From DATMYQ01 sp035560935 (GTDB lineage: Bacteria > Bacillota > Negativicutes > Sporomusales > Sporomusaceae): DNA of 6,283 bases. The translations under genes were made by a program, and so were the position numbers. The notes below the pieces were generated by a model, which was not told where the DNA came from, ran no database searches, and was given only the letters and a program-made list of their open reading frames with translations. The DNA is taken from the NCBI GenBank assembly GCA_035560935.1, contig DATMYQ010000050.1:1-6283 (forward strand), read 5' to 3'. This document shows positions 5,048 to 6,283 of this stretch, piece by piece (position 1 is the first letter of the stretch; each line of letters starts with the position of its first letter).

Positions 5048-6226
5048 TTATTTTCCGGCTATTCCGGGGAACCAACGACGGATCCGGTCAACGGCCTCCT
5101 GCAGACGGTCTTCCGGCTGCACCAGCGCCACTCTCACATAGCCTTCGCCGCAGTCGCCGAAGGCGCTGCCGGGAATCAGGGCCACACCGGTATTTTTCAA
5201 TAAAGATACTGTAAAGTCAAAAGAAGATTCTTTCGTCGGCACCGGCGCCCATACATACATGGAGGCTTTGGGACGGTCCACTTTCCAGCCCATCGCGTTG
5301 AATCCGTCCACAATAATGTCACGACGGCGTTGATAGGCGGCAGCGGTAGCGGCTACGCAATCCTGGGGACCGGTCAGCGCGGCCACGGCCGCTTGCTGGA
5401 TGGGATAGAAAATTCCATAGTCAAAATTGGATTTTAAGCGGCTCAGCAGGGAAATCACCTGGGAATTACCGACCACATACCCAATACGGCAACCGGCCAG
5501 ACTATAGGTTTTTGACAAGGAATTAAATTCAATGGCTACTTCTCTGGCGCCGGGAATGGACAGAATGCTGTCGGGCTGGTAGCCGTCAAAGGCCAAATCG
5601 CTGTAGGCAAAATCATAGCAGATCAAAAAGTTATACTTTTTCGCAAGGTTTACCGCATCGACAAGAAACTCCCGGGGGGCAACCGCCGCCAGGGGGTTGT
5701 TGGGATAGTTCAGGATCATGATTTTGGTCCGCTGCAGGACGGCCGGATCAATCGCGCCAAAATCCGGTAAATAGCTATTGGCGGCCAATAACGGCATACG
5801 TTGAACGTCCGCTTCGGCCACTAACGGACCGGCGCTGAAAATTGGATATCCGGGGTCGGGTACCAGAACCACATCGCCGGCATTGACCAAGCAAAGGGAG
5901 ATATGCGCCAGACCTTCCTGGGATCCGATCAGGGAATGAACTTCCGTCGCCGGGTCCAGGTCAACGTTAAATTTCATTTTATACCATTGGGCAATCGCCT
6001 GTAATAATGGCGCACTGCCCCGGGAAAGGGCGTAACCGTAGTTATAACAGCAGTCAACCGATTCTTTGAGTGCGGCGACGATGTGCGGCGCCGGAGCCAT
6101 GTCAGGACTGCCAATGCTTAGCGTGATGACATCTTTGCCAGCGGCTTCCTCCGCTTTGCGTAAATCATCCACCTGAGTGAAAATTGCGGATGTCAGGCCG
6201 TTCATACGATTTGCTTGTTGAAACAT
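5048..6226 (-). CDS. PLP-dependent class I/II aminotransferase, LL-diaminopimelate aminotransferase-like
   Basis: A complete 392-residue fold-type I aminotransferase. The PLP-binding lysine is K239 in NSLSKTYSLAGCRIGY. N177 (NYPNNP), D205 and Y208 (CYDFAYSD) contact the cofactor ring, R247 its phosphate, and R365 (GYVRVAL) the substrate carboxylate. Stretches such as SLIGSQEGLAHI (98-109), VLVPDPGYPIFSAG (120-133) and PGAREVAIEFNSLSKTY resemble DapL-type LL-diaminopimelate aminotransferases, which take tetrahydrodipicolinate to LL-diaminopimelate for lysine and cell wall. The usual NMTGWRIG after the lysine is SLAGCRIG here, and many anaerobes carry several paralogues of this clade, so alanine- or aromatic-type specificity is possible and I give no symbol. 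ATG 6226 has AGGAGG (6233-6238) at 6 nt. It is the first gene of the presumed aminotransferase-ASCH-pduL operon; cytoplasmic. Confidence 0.92.
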   Translation of the reverse strand: MFQQANRMNGLTSAIFTQVDDLRKAEEAAGKDVITLSIGSPDMAPAPHIVAALKESVDCCYNYGYALSRGSAPLLQAIAQWYKMKFNVDLDPATEVHSLIGSQEGLAHISLCLVNAGDVVLVPDPGYPIFSAGPLVAEADVQRMPLLAANSYLPDFGAIDPAVLQRTKIMILNYPNNPLAAVAPREFLVDAVNLAKKYNFLICYDFAYSDLAFDGYQPDSILSIPGAREVAIEFNSLSKTYSLAGCRIGYVVGNSQVISLLSRLKSNFDYGIFYPIQQAAVAALTGPQDCVAATAAAYQRRRDIIVDGFNAMGWKVDRPKASMYVWAPVPTKESSFDFTVSLLKNTGVALIPGSAFGDCGEGYVRVALVQPEDRLQEAVDRIRRWFPGIAGK

Positions 6227-6231
6227 CGAGA

Positions 6232-6239
6232 ACCTCCTG
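6232..6239 (-). promoter_or_regulatory. Ribosome binding site of the aminotransferase gene
   Basis: CAGGAGGT on the - strand, ending 5 nt before ATG 6226: near-consensus and decisive for the start. Confidence 0.85.
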
Positions 6240-6271
6240 TGAAACGATAAGAACGTTATTTTTTTACCAAA

Positions 6272-6282
6272 GTTATACTATA
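6272..6282 (-). promoter_or_regulatory. Possible -10 region of the aminotransferase operon
   Basis: On the - strand the edge reads TATAGTATAAC, holding TATAGT (6282-6277) and TATAAC (6277-6272), each close to TATAAT. Any -35 would lie beyond the window, so only the position, about 46-56 bp before the start codon, supports it. Confidence 0.3.
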
Positions 6283-6283
6283 T

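Noticed and set aside
1..6283. A defence island, mobile element, CRISPR or retron-like system
   Set aside because: All six genes belong to familiar housekeeping or metabolic families. There are no transposase, integrase, reverse transcriptase, direct repeat array or target-site duplications.

Overview
The window looks like ordinary chromosomal DNA from an anaerobic, low-to-mid GC Firmicute. Negativicutes/Sporomusaceae-like or related acetogenic/fermentative Clostridia are my best guess. The reasons are strong AGGAGG-type ribosome binding sites, TATAAT-like extended -10 boxes, an oxygen-sensitive type Mo/W bis-MGD enzyme, a PduL-type phosphotransacylase and a DapL-like aminotransferase of the kind common in these bacteria. 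The taxon is an inference from gene content, not from a marker gene. There is no CRISPR array, insertion sequence, tRNA, rRNA or long repeat.

Layout: one gene runs on the + strand (positions 110-784, an exported protein of five TPR repeats). It ends at a strong intrinsic terminator (822-880). The other five genes all run on the - strand. Read in their own direction, from the right edge, they are: a DapL-like PLP aminotransferase (6226-5048), an ASCH-domain protein (5017-4670), pduL (4579-4007), a class I SAM methyltransferase (3854-3093) and a stand-alone molybdopterin oxidoreductase (2974-920).

Transcription units: aminotransferase and ASCH gene are 30 bp apart, with pduL 90 bp further on, so they are probably one operon ending at the hairpin 3959-3994. 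The methyltransferase has its own extended -10 promoter (3931-3960), whose -35 touches that hairpin. The methyltransferase unit ends at the hairpin 3029-3061. A candidate extended -10 for the oxidoreductase lies just upstream of this hairpin, placed so that its transcript would start past the hairpin's 5' arm and escape termination. The - strand thus looks like three insulated units packed closely.

Functionally, PduL (acyl-CoA to acyl-phosphate) together with acetate/propionate kinase would serve substrate-level phosphorylation. The aminotransferase serves amino acid or lysine/peptidoglycan precursor metabolism. The ASCH protein may act on RNA or modified nucleosides. The oxidoreductase is a cytoplasmic Mo/W enzyme of unknown substrate. 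No common pathway links all of them and I see no evidence for a new defence or mobile system. The most curious local points are the damaged-looking 5' end of the methyltransferase gene, the promoter/terminator overlaps, and the orphan state of the Mo/W enzyme.
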